From: an uncultured Collinsella sp.
Lineage (GTDB): Bacteria; Actinomycetota; Coriobacteriia; Coriobacteriales; Coriobacteriaceae
Assembly (NCBI GenBank): GCA_902464495.1
Contig: CABQJK010000008.1
Span: forward strand, 1-64,000
Direction of reading: 5' to 3'
Length of the DNA: 64,000 nucleotides
The notes under the pieces are model-generated. The model saw nothing but the letters and a program-made list of their open reading frames with translations, was not told the DNA's origin and searched no databases. A program made the translations under genes and the position numbers. Positions 40,917 through 50,185 of this stretch are shown in pieces (the first letter of the stretch is position 1; every line of letters starts with the position of its first letter).

Positions 40917-42143
40917 CTATGCCTGCGTCGAGGGCTGTGCTGCGTGGCGGCGGCGCTCCCAGCGGGCGAGCTTGATTGTCACCAAGGTGAGCACCCAGGC
41001 TACGAGCGAGAACACGGCTCCGACGGCACCCACGTAGGAGATGCCGATGCCGGTCACCACGGTGCCGCCCACCGCGGTGCCAAACGAGATGCCGACGTTA
41101 AATGCCATGGGCTCCACTGAGCTCGCGAGCACCATCGACTTGGGATGACGGCTGCGCGCCACGTCCATAAAGTGCGTGATGCACGACACCGAGAACAAAT
41201 ACATGAGCAGCGCCAGGCCAAAGACAAAGACGAGCGCGATGGGCATAGCGGCACCGGCAATAAACAGCCCGAGCAGCGCAGCCGCCTGCAGCACAAACGT
41301 CACAAGCAGCGCCTTCATACCAAAACGTGCATCGATCCATCCGCCCAGGATGTTCGAGACCAGGCAAAACACGCCGTAGGCCATAAGCGTGGTGCTGGCC
41401 TCGACCGTGCCCATGCCCAGCACCTGCTCCAAGTACGGCGTCACATAGCCGTAAAACACGTAGACCGATCCCACGCCAAACAAGAAGATGAGCATGCCGG
41501 TGATGATGCTTGGCTCGCGCAAAAGGCCCGCCTGCTCGCGGAAGGTGGCGGGCTCGTCGGTTTGGCCGGTACGCGGCATAAACGCCACAAGCGCTCCGCA
41601 GATCAGGACGGCAAAAGTGAGCGTGCCGTACATGGCGACGTGCCAGTCGAGCGTGTCGGCAATAAACTTGCCAATCGAGGTCACAAAGACCATTGCCACG
41701 GAAAACGCGCCGTACACCACCGAGATAACAAGCGAGGTCTGCTGCGGGGACAACAGCTCGGGGATATACGTCACGCCCACGGCAAGCAACGCGCCCGAGA
41801 CAGAACCCAGGACGATGCGCGAGATAAAGAGCACCTGAAAGCTCGGAGCCAGCGCCATAACCAGGTTGCCGAGCACAAAGATGACGCTATAGCACACAAG
41901 CAGCTGATACCGGCGGAATCGCCCCGTGCCGAGTGCGAGCGCCGGTGTGGCGATGGCATAGACGAGCGCAAACACGCTGATGAGCTGGCCTGCGGTGGCA
42001 AGCGAGATGCCAAGCTCTGCGGCCAGGTCGCTCTCGATGCCGATCACCACGAACTCCGAACAACCGAGCGAAAATCCGAGTAACACGAGCAGTGCCAGGC
42101 AGAGTTTGGTGCGAGCGGGGGAGAGCGTGGATGCGGTCGTCAA
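40917..42143 (-). CDS. MFS exporter, DHA1/AraJ-like
   Basis: A 408-residue major facilitator with twelve helices. GFSLGCSEFVVIGIESDLAAEL (quoted in part) at the first helix and GQLISVFALVYAIATPALAL are typical of the AraJ/SotB/CmlA drug and sugar efflux group. No plausible ATG opens the frame; a TTG at 42143 with GGAG seven bases upstream gives the right N-terminus, and the 185 residues before it are noncoding in character. A repeat hairpin lies 90 bases upstream. The substrate is unknown. Confidence 0.85.
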   Translation of the reverse strand: MTTASTLSPARTKLCLALLVLLGFSLGCSEFVVIGIESDLAAELGISLATAGQLISVFALVYAIATPALALGTGRFRRYQLLVCYSVIFVLGNLVMALAPSFQVLFISRIVLGSVSGALLAVGVTYIPELLSPQQTSLVISVVYGAFSVAMVFVTSIGKFIADTLDWHVAMYGTLTFAVLICGALVAFMPRTGQTDEPATFREQAGLLREPSIITGMLIFLFGVGSVYVFYGYVTPYLEQVLGMGTVEASTTLMAYGVFCLVSNILGGWIDARFGMKALLVTFVLQAAALLGLFIAGAAMPIALVFVFGLALLMYLFSVSCITHFMDVARSRHPKSMVLASSVEPMAFNVGISFGTAVGGTVVTGIGISYVGAVGAVFSLVAWVLTLVTIKLARWERRRHAAQPSTQA

Positions 42144-42233
42144 AGCGGTAACTCCAATAATGGGAAAGGCTGGGTTTCGGGTTTCTGCAACTCTATCAGA
42201 ACGCGGCAAGGTGACTGCCTCTTTGCCGCATTC

Positions 42234-42300
42234 CAAACCGTCCCAACATTCGATGAAAATCTCGAAATCGAGGAAAAGCATCGATTGTTGGGACGGTTTG
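42234..42300. repeat. Inverted repeat AAACCGTCCCAACATTCGATG family, copy 1
   Basis: Arms 42234-42255 and 42279-42300 match at 21 of 22 positions. The loop contains a second small palindrome, CTCGAAATCGAG. A nearly identical element is found at 43328-43392, on the other side of the NUDIX gene and in the same orientation. Confidence 0.85.
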
Positions 42301-42370
42301 GCGCGCTTGCCTGTATTGTCGCTATATAGACGATGATAGTCGCAGGTAATTGCGGACGGCAGGAGATCGC

Positions 42371-43318
42371 ATGGGCATGTATACGACAAAGGTCGCGGTG
42401 GGCGAGGGCGAGTTTGCGCTCGAGGCCCAGCTGACGGTGACGCCGCGGGGCATGGTGGTGTACGCCTGCTCGCCTGAGTTCGCGCACCTGGGCGCCACGG
42501 CGCAGGCCATTCCGCGCCCCGAGCCCGGTCGCACAGCGACTGTGAGCATTCTGGCGGTCCCGTGCCATCGCGACGAGATCCCGGCGCACGACATTGCGGC
42601 GGTGCTCGCCACGCGTTTTGATGTGCCGGTGACCGCAAGCGCGGGTTTTCATGTAGAGCAGGCGAGCAAGGACGACCTGCAGCGCGTGCTCGATACAACC
42701 AAGGAACTTATCGCCGCGCTCGAGGCGGCCGCCGCCCGCGTGTTGCGCGCCGGCTGGAATGAGGGCGGCGCGGGTGCCGAAGTCGTGGCGGTCGATGCCG
42801 CGACCGGCAAGACGCTCGGCCCCGTCGATCGCATCAAAGCCCATGCCGGCGAGGGTATCCTGCACCAAGCATTCCTGACGCTTCTGGTCGAGGGCCAGGG
42901 CGAGGACGCGCGCCTGCTACTCTGCCGCCGCAGTCCGCTCAAGCGCTTGTGGGGTGGGGTGCTGGCCGATAGCTGCGCCGGCCATCCGCTCCCGGGGGAG
43001 GACGTTGCCGTCGCGACGGCGCGTCGCATCAACGAAGAGCTCGGCATCAAACGCGAGCCCGGCGAGCTCAAGCACCTGGGCCACGTGGTGTACCGCGAGG
43101 ACCACGGCGACGGCCGCTGCGAGTGCGAATGGTGCGAGGTCTACCTTGCCCATGTTGAGCCGGGCGAGCTGCATATTAACCAAGAGGAGATCTCAGAAGT
43201 GCGCCGCGTGGCCCCGTCCGAGCTCGACGGCTACCTGCAGGGTCGCCCCGAGCAGCTGGCCCCCTGGCTCCGCGAGGCCCTCAGCGACCCAACCATCCGC
43301 ACGGCCCTCGCCATGTGA
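42371..43318 (+). CDS. NUDIX protein resembling type I isopentenyl-diphosphate isomerase
   Basis: The 315-residue protein has a C-terminal NUDIX domain (about residues 150-310) with features of IPP isomerase rather than a hydrolase: LLCRRSPLKRLWGG, a Cys in DSCAGHPLPGED, a NUDIX-like box ARRINEELGI and acidic ECEWCEVYLAH. The first about 140 residues form a separate, unrecognised domain. IPP isomerase interconverts the two isoprenoid precursors. The N-terminal extension and the altered Cys motif leave open a role as another NUDIX enzyme. GGAGA precedes the ATG. Two copies of a hairpin repeat bracket the gene. Confidence 0.72.
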   Translation: MGMYTTKVAVGEGEFALEAQLTVTPRGMVVYACSPEFAHLGATAQAIPRPEPGRTATVSILAVPCHRDEIPAHDIAAVLATRFDVPVTASAGFHVEQASKDDLQRVLDTTKELIAALEAAAARVLRAGWNEGGAGAEVVAVDAATGKTLGPVDRIKAHAGEGILHQAFLTLLVEGQGEDARLLLCRRSPLKRLWGGVLADSCAGHPLPGEDVAVATARRINEELGIKREPGELKHLGHVVYREDHGDGRCECEWCEVYLAHVEPGELHINQEEISEVRRVAPSELDGYLQGRPEQLAPWLREALSDPTIRTALAM

Positions 43319-43327
43319 TCACTGCCC

Positions 43328-43392
43328 AAACCGTCCCAACATTCGATGAAAAACTCGAAATCGAGGAAAACCATCGAATGTTGGGACGGTTT
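43328..43392. repeat. Inverted repeat AAACCGTCCCAACATTCGATG family, copy 2
   Basis: The 21-bp arms 43328-43348 and 43372-43392 are perfectly complementary, with the same internal CTCGAAATCGAG as copy 1. It starts nine bases after the NUDIX gene stop and may end its transcript. Confidence 0.85.
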
Positions 43393-43477
43393 TCCTGTCT
43401 GCGCCGGCGAGCCGCCGTGCCATCTGGGGGTATAAGGCTAGCAAGTGTTTATTTGCGAGGCTTAAGGGGCGCCCCGT

Positions 43478-44347
43478 ATGGATATCGATAACTTTGAATG
43501 GTGGTATAGCGAGGGCGAGGCTCCGGACGAGGAGTGGGACGAGCCCGCGCCGCGTGACATGTCGAGCGACGAGGACGAGACCGGCAACGATACCGCTGTC
43601 GAGCCTGACGCCGCCTCCGATGCCGCCGAGCCCCTGACCTTTGAGCAGGCTTGGGCTCAGGCCGAGGCCGACGAGGCAAAGGCCGATGCCACGGCAACAC
43701 TCGGTGAGCCGGCGGACATGTCCATCTCGCCGGCAAAGACCCCACAGCCGCGTCATACTATCGACCCCGACAGCACGGCATCTTTCAGCATTCTCGACGT
43801 GCCTGCGCAGGGTGCCCAGGCGCCTGCGCCCACGCATCGCCCCGATCTGGCTCGCGAGGAAGACGCGGGCCGCCGCTCTCCGCTCGGCCCCATTCTCATC
43901 GCCTTTATGGCCGGCGTCATCGCTTGCTCGGCGATCGGAAATGTCTGGAGCCACGTGGAGCAACAGCGCAAAGACGCCGCCAAGGTCGAGATGTCTGTCG
44001 AGCAATCGCTCAGCCGTACGCGCTCGGTGCATGTGTCGGTCGAGGTCAAGGACGGTGCGACATGGGACACCGCCCGCGGCGACAGCCAGATGCTCATCCA
44101 TATCGTGGGCCGCACGCTCAAGGGGCGGGCGGTTGACGAGTATCAATATGTCAACTCCGCTGGCGACGGCATCGAACTCAAACCCGGCGACTACGAGCTT
44201 ACGGTCGACGAGCCGCCCGTCGCCACCGATGGCACGCGCTTCCGTGCCTCAAAGCGCATGGTTCCCGTGAGCTTTAACTCGCAGGCGCCCGATACGGTCG
44301 ACAGCACGCCGCAGGGCGGGTTCGACCTTTACGCAATCGCTCAATAA
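43478..44347 (+). CDS. Single-pass membrane protein of unknown function
   Basis: A 289-residue protein. Residues 1-135 are highly acidic and probably disordered, one transmembrane helix lies at about 147-165 (PILIAFMAGVIACSAIG), a short coiled segment follows, and an extracytoplasmic beta-rich domain ends the protein (VHVSVEVKDGATW, LKPGDYELTVDEPPV). No signal peptide precedes the helix, so the N-terminus should be cytoplasmic. AAGGGG is nine bases before the ATG. The family is not recognised, and the flanking genes do not suggest a role. Confidence 0.75.
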   Translation: MDIDNFEWWYSEGEAPDEEWDEPAPRDMSSDEDETGNDTAVEPDAASDAAEPLTFEQAWAQAEADEAKADATATLGEPADMSISPAKTPQPRHTIDPDSTASFSILDVPAQGAQAPAPTHRPDLAREEDAGRRSPLGPILIAFMAGVIACSAIGNVWSHVEQQRKDAAKVEMSVEQSLSRTRSVHVSVEVKDGATWDTARGDSQMLIHIVGRTLKGRAVDEYQYVNSAGDGIELKPGDYELTVDEPPVATDGTRFRASKRMVPVSFNSQAPDTVDSTPQGGFDLYAIAQ

Positions 44348-44426
44348 CTGCGCCTGCCGCTTCTCCTTGCCGCCAAGAGTGGGACAATAGCCCTCGACAC
44401 TGTTGTTTACTTTTGGAGGAAGTAGC

Positions 44427-45320
44427 ATGTCCACCGTCACCACCATCAAGCGCGGCGGCCTTACCGCGGCCATCGATTCCATGGGCGCCCAGCTCACGAG
44501 CCTTGCCCTCAACGGCAACGAGTATCTGTGGCAGGGCGACCCGGCCTTTTGGGGCAAGCATGCGCCCATTCTGTTCCCCATCGTGGGCTCGCTGCGCAAC
44601 AACACGGCGACGTCTGCGGCCGGCACCTGCGAGATGCCGCGCCACGGCCTCGCGCGCATCGTCGAGCACAAGCTGGTCGAGGTCTCCGAGGACGGCTCGT
44701 CCGTCACCTACGAGATCACCGACACGCCCGAGTCGCTCAAGGCTTTCCCCTTCCACTTTAAGCTCAACATGACCTATGCCCTGACTGGTGACGCCACGCT
44801 TACCCAGACCTTTGCCGTCACCAACACCGGCGACGTGGCCCTGCCGTTCTCGGTGGGCGGCCATCCTGCATTTAACGTGCCCGCCCCCGGTGCCGAGGAC
44901 GAGACGTTCGAGGATTACGAGCTGGCATTTACCGAGGCTTGGACCAACGAGGCCCCCATCATCACGCCCGATGGCCTCATGACGTTCGAGGGCAGCTACA
45001 AGGCCCCCGATAACTCGGACGTGCTGTCCATCACGCACCGTAGCTTCGATAACGACGCCATCATGTTCACCGATACCCCGGGCTCCACGCTCACGCTGCG
45101 CGGTCGCAAGTCGGGCCACGGCGTCAAGATCGACTTTGAGGGCTTTAAGTACATCGGCGTGTGGTCTGCCGCCAACGACGCCCCGTTTGTGGCGCTCGAG
45201 CCTTGGACCGGTCACACCACCATGGACACCGAGGACGACGTCTTCGAGCATAAGGTCAACACCATTACGCTGGCGCCGGGCGCTACCGACACCCGTTCCT
45301 TTAGCGTCACCCTGCTCTAG
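44427..45320 (+). CDS. Aldose 1-epimerase family protein
   Basis: A 297-residue galactose-mutarotase-like beta protein. GNEYLWQGDPAFWGKHAPILFPIVG (quoted in part) is the family N-terminal strand pair, and MPRHGLAR and VGGHPAFN supply the two catalytic-site histidines; the Glu is towards the C-terminus. Members of this subfamily interconvert anomers of hexoses or hexose phosphates. GGAGGA lies before the ATG at 44427. A hairpin and then an intrinsic terminator follow, so it appears monocistronic. Confidence 0.88.
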   Translation: MSTVTTIKRGGLTAAIDSMGAQLTSLALNGNEYLWQGDPAFWGKHAPILFPIVGSLRNNTATSAAGTCEMPRHGLARIVEHKLVEVSEDGSSVTYEITDTPESLKAFPFHFKLNMTYALTGDATLTQTFAVTNTGDVALPFSVGGHPAFNVPAPGAEDETFEDYELAFTEAWTNEAPIITPDGLMTFEGSYKAPDNSDVLSITHRSFDNDAIMFTDTPGSTLTLRGRKSGHGVKIDFEGFKYIGVWSAANDAPFVALEPWTGHTTMDTEDDVFEHKVNTITLAPGATDTRSFSVTLL

Positions 45321-45324
45321 AGGT

Positions 45325-45384
45325 TCCGCCGTTCTAACGAACGGCGGACCGGTCGACGCTGCGCGCCACCCAGAGCGACAATTT
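45325..45384. repeat. Hairpin-plus-box repeat, diverged third copy
   Basis: TCCGCCGTTC-TAAC-GAACGGCGGA (45325-45348) is followed by GGTCGACGCTGC and AGCGACAATTTG. The order and spacing match the elements at 37071 and 51253, but the stem sequence is different and still fully paired. Confidence 0.6.
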
Positions 45385-45391
45385 GTCATTC

Positions 45392-45434
45392 AAAAGGCAA
45401 GGCGCGACCGGAAGGTTTATGCCTTGCCTTTTTC
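45392..45434 (+). terminator. Intrinsic terminator after the aldose epimerase gene
   Basis: AAAAGGCAAGGC (45392-45403) pairs perfectly with GCCTTGCCTTTT (45421-45432), followed by TTC. It lies 72 bases after the stop codon. Confidence 0.75.
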
Positions 45435-45575
45435 ATGCCAAGTGGTACATGGGGGCAGGCTGCTTTGCGCCAGTCGTCCCCGTGTGTCTATTAATTTTTC
45501 GCGCACATGTCGCGCTGCTGGTTGCGGGCGTATATCCTGTCTTGTTGTCAGCAAAGCAAAACAGGAAGGCACCAG

Positions 45576-46502
45576 ATGCAACCTCGACTACAGCGCGACG
45601 CGTATACCCAGCCGGTGTGCAGCCGTCGCATCTTTTTGGGTAGCGCTCTCGCTGCGAGTGCTTCCGTCGTCGCCGGCGCGCTCGCCGGCTGTCAGCGCCC
45701 GTCCACGCTCAAGGTGGTTCAGCCCACGACGGGCAGCGGTCGCGACGACCTGTCCGATTCCGTGATCGGTAAGGACAAGATCCGCATCGGTATGGAGGCG
45801 GCCTACGCTCCGTACAACTGGCAGGTCTCTGAGGCCAGTGAGTTCACGATCCCCATCGATAACGTGCAGGGCGCCTATGCCGATGGCTACGACGTGCAGA
45901 TCGCCAAGATCGTCTGCAAGGCCCTCGGCGGCGAGCCTGTTGCCGTCAAGCAGAGCTTCTCGGGCCTTATCGATTCGCTCAACAACGGCCAGATTGACCT
46001 CATCATCGCCGGCATGAGTGCCACGCCCGAGCGCGAGGAGTCCGTCGGCTTTTCCGACCCGTACTTCATTGGCTACTTTGGCCTGTTCGTAAAAGAGGGC
46101 TCGCCCTACCAAAACGCCACCAAGCTCAGCGACTTCAGCGGTGCCACGGTACTCGGCCAAAAGGACACCATGCTCGATACCGTCATCGACGAGATTCCGG
46201 GCGTTGTGCACAAAAACCCGGTCGACTCCGTCCCCACGGTGTTCTCGAACCTGCTGCAGGGCACGTGCGACGCCGTGACCTACAACACCGAAAACGAGAA
46301 GGGCTATATGGCCCAAAACCCGGGCATCGTGCCGATTCATTTTGCCGAGGGCGAGGGCTTCAAGCAGGAGGTCACGGCAAACGTCGGCTGCCGCAAGGGT
46401 TCGGACAAGTTGCTTAAACTCATCGACAAGACACTCAAGGGCATTAGCCAAGAGGAGCGCGACCAAATGTGGGACGCGTGCCTCGACCGTCAGCCGGCAT
46501 AG
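45576..46502 (+). CDS. Amino acid ABC importer, substrate-binding lipoprotein
   Basis: A 308-residue extracellular solute-binding protein of family 3. A lipoprotein signal with lipobox LAGC lies near residue 42 after an Arg-rich start, followed by IRIGMEAAYAPYNW, GYDVQIAKIV and IIAGMSATPEREESVGFSDPY, the segments that line the amino acid site. ATG 45576 has GGAAGG upstream. The permease and ATPase genes follow directly, giving a complete polar amino acid importer. The ligand is not certain; no lysine/arginine-specific pattern was decided. Confidence 0.93.
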   Translation: MQPRLQRDAYTQPVCSRRIFLGSALAASASVVAGALAGCQRPSTLKVVQPTTGSGRDDLSDSVIGKDKIRIGMEAAYAPYNWQVSEASEFTIPIDNVQGAYADGYDVQIAKIVCKALGGEPVAVKQSFSGLIDSLNNGQIDLIIAGMSATPEREESVGFSDPYFIGYFGLFVKEGSPYQNATKLSDFSGATVLGQKDTMLDTVIDEIPGVVHKNPVDSVPTVFSNLLQGTCDAVTYNTENEKGYMAQNPGIVPIHFAEGEGFKQEVTANVGCRKGSDKLLKLIDKTLKGISQEERDQMWDACLDRQPA

Positions 46503-46511
46503 GGAGGCAGC

Positions 46512-47660
46512 ATGAAAACCATCAATCGTCTGGCCTCCTTTATCAAGGTCGACCATCGCTATGTATATCTGGGCACGAGCGTTATCGCGGCGCTCGGCCT
46601 GGCTTTTAGCCAGCGCAACCCCACACCGCTGAGCTTCTTGGCACCCACGGGTATCTTCCAGGATTGCCTCTGGGCGATCCTTTGGGCCTGGCTCGTCGTG
46701 TCGGCGGCGGCGCTCGTCACCAAGCTCATGCACTGGAACGACTATCGCGAGAAATCTCCGTTTGCTTCCGAGCGCTTCCGCCGCGGCGCGCGCCTGGGCA
46801 GCTATGTCGTCGTTGCCATTGCGGCGATCTTCTTTATCGACCGCTGCGTCATGTCGTTTATCGACCTGGTTCAGGTGAGCATCGTCTCGGACTCCAATCC
46901 CAGCGACTTTTTGCCGAGCCTGGTCTACATGACCTATAAGAGCGGCGACTTCTTTATTCGCGGCATCGAGATCACCATCGCGCTCGCCACCTTCGGCACC
47001 GTTATCGCCTTTTTCCTGGCGCTGGTCTTTGTGTTCCTGCGCATCCAGACGTTCGACCGCGTGGATAACGATCTCACACGCTTCTTTAAGAGCATCGGCC
47101 GCGGCTTTGCGACCGTCTACTCCACCATCGTGCGCGGCACGCCCATGATGGTCCAGGGCCTGCTCATCTATTACGCGGGCTTTACCGTTCTGCGCGGCAT
47201 GGGCTTCGAGACCGCCCAGGCCAACCAGATCTGGAGTACCTTCACCGCCGGCCTCGTCACCATCTCGCTCAACTCCACCGCCTACATGATGGAGGTCCTG
47301 CGCGGCGGCATCGAGTCCATCGATCCCGGCCAGGCCGAGGCAGCGCGCTCGCTGGGTCTTTCGCAGTGGCAGGCTATGCGCAAGGTCGTGTTCCCCCAGG
47401 GCATTAAAAACGCGATTCCGGCGCTCACCAACGAGCTCATCATCAACATCAAGGACTCGTCGGTGCTTTCGGTCATCGGCGTGTTCGACCTCATGTACGC
47501 CACCACCACCGTCGCCGGCGTGTACTACCGCCAGATGGAGGTCTACTGCGTGGCGCTCGTGGTTTACCTGATCCTGACGCTCGTGGCGAGCCGCCTGCTC
47601 GAGGCCTTTGGCAAAAAGCTCGGCGCCGAGGCCCCAGCAACGCTGCCCAGCTCCAACTAG
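46512..47660 (+). CDS. Amino acid ABC importer, permease
   Basis: A 382-residue HisM/GlnP-type permease, longer than the usual 220-250 because of an N-terminal section with three extra hydrophobic segments (about residues 18-115). The canonical part starts near residue 155 and includes the EAA loop ARSLGLSQWQAMRKVVFPQG that docks on the ATPase. GGGAGG lies before the ATG, ten bases after the binding-protein stop. It forms the membrane channel for the importer. Confidence 0.93.
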   Translation: MKTINRLASFIKVDHRYVYLGTSVIAALGLAFSQRNPTPLSFLAPTGIFQDCLWAILWAWLVVSAAALVTKLMHWNDYREKSPFASERFRRGARLGSYVVVAIAAIFFIDRCVMSFIDLVQVSIVSDSNPSDFLPSLVYMTYKSGDFFIRGIEITIALATFGTVIAFFLALVFVFLRIQTFDRVDNDLTRFFKSIGRGFATVYSTIVRGTPMMVQGLLIYYAGFTVLRGMGFETAQANQIWSTFTAGLVTISLNSTAYMMEVLRGGIESIDPGQAEAARSLGLSQWQAMRKVVFPQGIKNAIPALTNELIINIKDSSVLSVIGVFDLMYATTTVAGVYYRQMEVYCVALVVYLILTLVASRLLEAFGKKLGAEAPATLPSSN

Positions 47661-47682
47661 GCTCAAGACGAGGAGAATCATC

Positions 47683-48468
47683 ATGGCAGATACCGCCACT
47701 ACCGGCACCGCGGCCGCCGCACAGACCAATGAGCCGCTTATCCGCGTCGAGGGCCTGCGCAAGAGCTTCGGCTCGCTCGAGGTGCTCAAGGGCATCGACC
47801 TGTCCGTTAACCCCGGCGAGGTCGTCACCATTATCGGCGCCTCGGGCTCGGGCAAGTCGACCTTCCTGCGCTGCCTCAACCTGCTCGAGACCCCGGACGC
47901 GGGCCACATCTGGTTCCACGGCCAGGATCTTACGGCCGAGCGCTGCAACATCAATAAACTCCGCGAGGACATCGGCATGGTGTTCCAGGGCTTTAACCTG
48001 TTCAACAACATGGATGTGCTCGACAACTGCACGCTCGCGCCCGTCACGCTCAAAAAGATGAGCAAGGCCGAGGCCGAGAAGGTCGCGATGGAGCATCTGG
48101 CGAGCGTGGGACTCGAAAAGTTCGCGCACGCCGCCGTGGGTCGCCTGTCCGGTGGCCAAAAGCAGCGCGTGGCCATCGCTCGCGCCCTGTGCATGAGTCC
48201 GCAGATCATGCTGTTCGACGAGCCGACTTCGGCACTCGACCCCGAGATCGTGGGCGAGGTGCTCGAGGTCATGCGCAAGCTCGCGGCCGACGGCATGACC
48301 ATGGTCGTCGTCACGCACGAGATGGCCTTTGCCCGCACGGTGTCCGACCGCGTGGTCTTTATGGACAAGGGCGTGGTGCTCGAGGATGCCGCGCCGGCCG
48401 AGCTCTTCGGCAACCCCAAGCACCAGCGTACTCGCGAGTTCCTCTCGCGCTATCTCGAGGACAAATAA
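47683..48468 (+). CDS. Amino acid ABC importer, ATP-binding protein
   Basis: A 261-residue GlnQ/HisP-like ATPase. It has Walker A GASGSGKST, Q-loop VFQGFNLF, signature RLSGGQKQR, Walker B IMLFDEPTSALD and the switch His in VTHEMAF. ATG 47683 with GAGGAG upstream gives a 20-residue Ala/Thr-rich lead before the conserved core. It completes the three-gene importer operon, and a GC-rich hairpin follows. Confidence 0.95.
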   Translation: MADTATTGTAAAAQTNEPLIRVEGLRKSFGSLEVLKGIDLSVNPGEVVTIIGASGSGKSTFLRCLNLLETPDAGHIWFHGQDLTAERCNINKLREDIGMVFQGFNLFNNMDVLDNCTLAPVTLKKMSKAEAEKVAMEHLASVGLEKFAHAAVGRLSGGQKQRVAIARALCMSPQIMLFDEPTSALDPEIVGEVLEVMRKLAADGMTMVVVTHEMAFARTVSDRVVFMDKGVVLEDAAPAELFGNPKHQRTREFLSRYLEDK

Positions 48469-48493
48469 CCGACCGCAAACGCGTGAACGACAG

Positions 48494-48518
48494 GGCCGCT
48501 CCGGTGGGGCGGCCTTTG
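48494..48518 (+). terminator. Probable terminator of the importer operon
   Basis: GGCCGCTCC (48494-48502) pairs with GGGGCGGCC (48506-48514), followed by TTTGTC. The tail is short, so read-through into the peptidase gene 23 bases on is likely. Confidence 0.45.
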
Positions 48519-48540
48519 TCGTCACAATCGAAAGGATGTC

Positions 48541-49956
48541 ATGGCCGAGGTTTGGCGCTTCTTTGCGCATGAGGACGATTTTGCCGATATAGACGAGGCC
48601 GGCGCGTGCGAGCGCTTGGGCCGCGTGCTGTCGTTTCCGACCATCTCGAGCATGGATGCCGAGGCGGTTGACTGGCAGCCGTTCGACGACCTGCGCGCCT
48701 ATATGCAGCAGGCCTGGCCGCGCGTGTTCGCGGCGGGCGAAGTTGAGCTCATCGACCATTCGCTGCTCGTGACGCTTGCCGGCTCCAACCCTGCGCTCAA
48801 CCCCGTCATGCTCATGGGCCACATGGACGTGGTCCCCGTGGTGCCGGGCACCGAGGCTGATTGGACGCACGCTCCCTTTAGCGGTCACGTGGACGACACC
48901 TACATCTGGGGTCGCGGCGCGATTGACATGAAAGACCAGGTCGCGGGCATTCTCGAGGCCGTTGAGTATGCGCTGGCGCACGGTTGGCAGCACGAGCGCA
49001 CACTGCTGCTCGCCTTTGGCCAGGACGAGGAGACCACGCAGCACGGTGCCGGTGCCATCGGCCGCGCGCTCGAGGAGCGCGGCATTGAGCTTGAGTACCT
49101 GATCGACGAGGGCGACTACCGCATCGTTTCGGCCGCTGAGTATGCCGCGGGCGAGGGCTGGCTCATACATGCCGACCTGGCCGAGAAGGGCTATGCCGAC
49201 ATTGTGCTCAAGACAAAGAGCGAGGGCGGGCATTCCTCCAACCCCTACGGTGGCACGTCGCTCGAGGTGCTCAGCCGTGCCGTCACCGCAATCTGCGATA
49301 TCGAGTGGTCGACGCGCGTGACCGACCTGCTTGCCGCACAGCTCGTCGAGCTGGGACTCTACACGGCCGATGAGATTGCCGCCAACAAGGACGCCATTGT
49401 CCGCGACTGCCTTGCCAGCAAAAAACTCTATCCGCTCGTAACGACCACCTGCGCGCCCACCCAGATCGAGGGCGGCAGCACCGGCGCCAACGTGATGCCG
49501 CAGGACATGTGGGCCAACATCAACTTTCGCATGCTCGAAGGCACGAGCGTGGCCGACGTCGTGACGCGCTGCCGCGAGGCGGTTGCTGCGGCAGGTCTTG
49601 CCGGGTGCGTGGAGGTCGAACTTGGCCCCGGCAGCTCCGAACCTTCAGCGTCTCCGCGCATCGGCGGTCCCGGCCTCGAAGCGGTTCGTTCCATCGCCGC
49701 CCGCTACTTCTGTGATCAAAAGGGGACGGAGGAAAACGGATCATTCGAGCCGGTGGCAATTGTGCCATCCACGGTCATCGGTGCGACCGACGCGGCTAAC
49801 TACCAGCGCATTTGCTCTGAATGCATTCGCTTCTCGGCCTTTGTGGTGGACGATGACGAATGCGATCGCGGCGTCCACGGCACCAACGAGCGCATCACCC
49901 GCCGAGCCTACCTCCAGGGCATCCGCTTCCTCATCGCCCTGCTCCAGACGCTCTAG
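48541..49956 (+). CDS. M20-family metallopeptidase
   Basis: A 471-residue M20 dipeptidase/deacylase-type enzyme. MGHMDVVP supplies the first metal His and Asp, GRGAIDMKDQ the bridging Asp, FGQDEETTQHG the catalytic Glu and its metal-bound neighbour, and SEGGHSSNPYGGTS the dimerisation-domain His region. Its closest relatives are carboxypeptidase-like proteins of about 480 residues. It is cytoplasmic, as no signal peptide is seen. AAAGGA precedes the ATG. Lying after an amino acid importer, it may release amino acids from peptides. Confidence 0.9.
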   Translation: MAEVWRFFAHEDDFADIDEAGACERLGRVLSFPTISSMDAEAVDWQPFDDLRAYMQQAWPRVFAAGEVELIDHSLLVTLAGSNPALNPVMLMGHMDVVPVVPGTEADWTHAPFSGHVDDTYIWGRGAIDMKDQVAGILEAVEYALAHGWQHERTLLLAFGQDEETTQHGAGAIGRALEERGIELEYLIDEGDYRIVSAAEYAAGEGWLIHADLAEKGYADIVLKTKSEGGHSSNPYGGTSLEVLSRAVTAICDIEWSTRVTDLLAAQLVELGLYTADEIAANKDAIVRDCLASKKLYPLVTTTCAPTQIEGGSTGANVMPQDMWANINFRMLEGTSVADVVTRCREAVAAAGLAGCVEVELGPGSSEPSASPRIGGPGLEAVRSIAARYFCDQKGTEENGSFEPVAIVPSTVIGATDAANYQRICSECIRFSAFVVDDDECDRGVHGTNERITRRAYLQGIRFLIALLQTL

Positions 49957-49990
49957 AATGTGACAAAGGGACTGTCCCTTTGTCACATTC
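49956..49990. repeat. Perfect palindrome TGTGACAAAGGGAC family, copy 2
   Basis: Seventeen-base arms (49956-49972 and 49974-49990) flank one central base. It overlaps the last base of the peptidase stop codon and matches the palindrome at 15731-15761. Confidence 0.8.
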
Positions 49991-50185
49991 CGTGCGGGTT
50001 ATATGCAGGTTTGCCTGCGCACGCTATCATGTATGGGTTAGACCGCAACTATGTACCCCGTACGCGAAGGGATGCGCATGTATCTGAAGATCGACGTGTT
50101 CTAGCCGGGCTTACCCCCGCAGTGGCGCCGTGCGCCCCATCAGCTCTGCCGATTTTCACCTTCACGCATATAAAGGAGTCCCGCC

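Noticed and set aside
45588..48419. 943-codon open frame on the minus strand across the amino acid importer
   Set aside because: Antisense to three clear genes with intact motifs; its translation has no recognisable domain.
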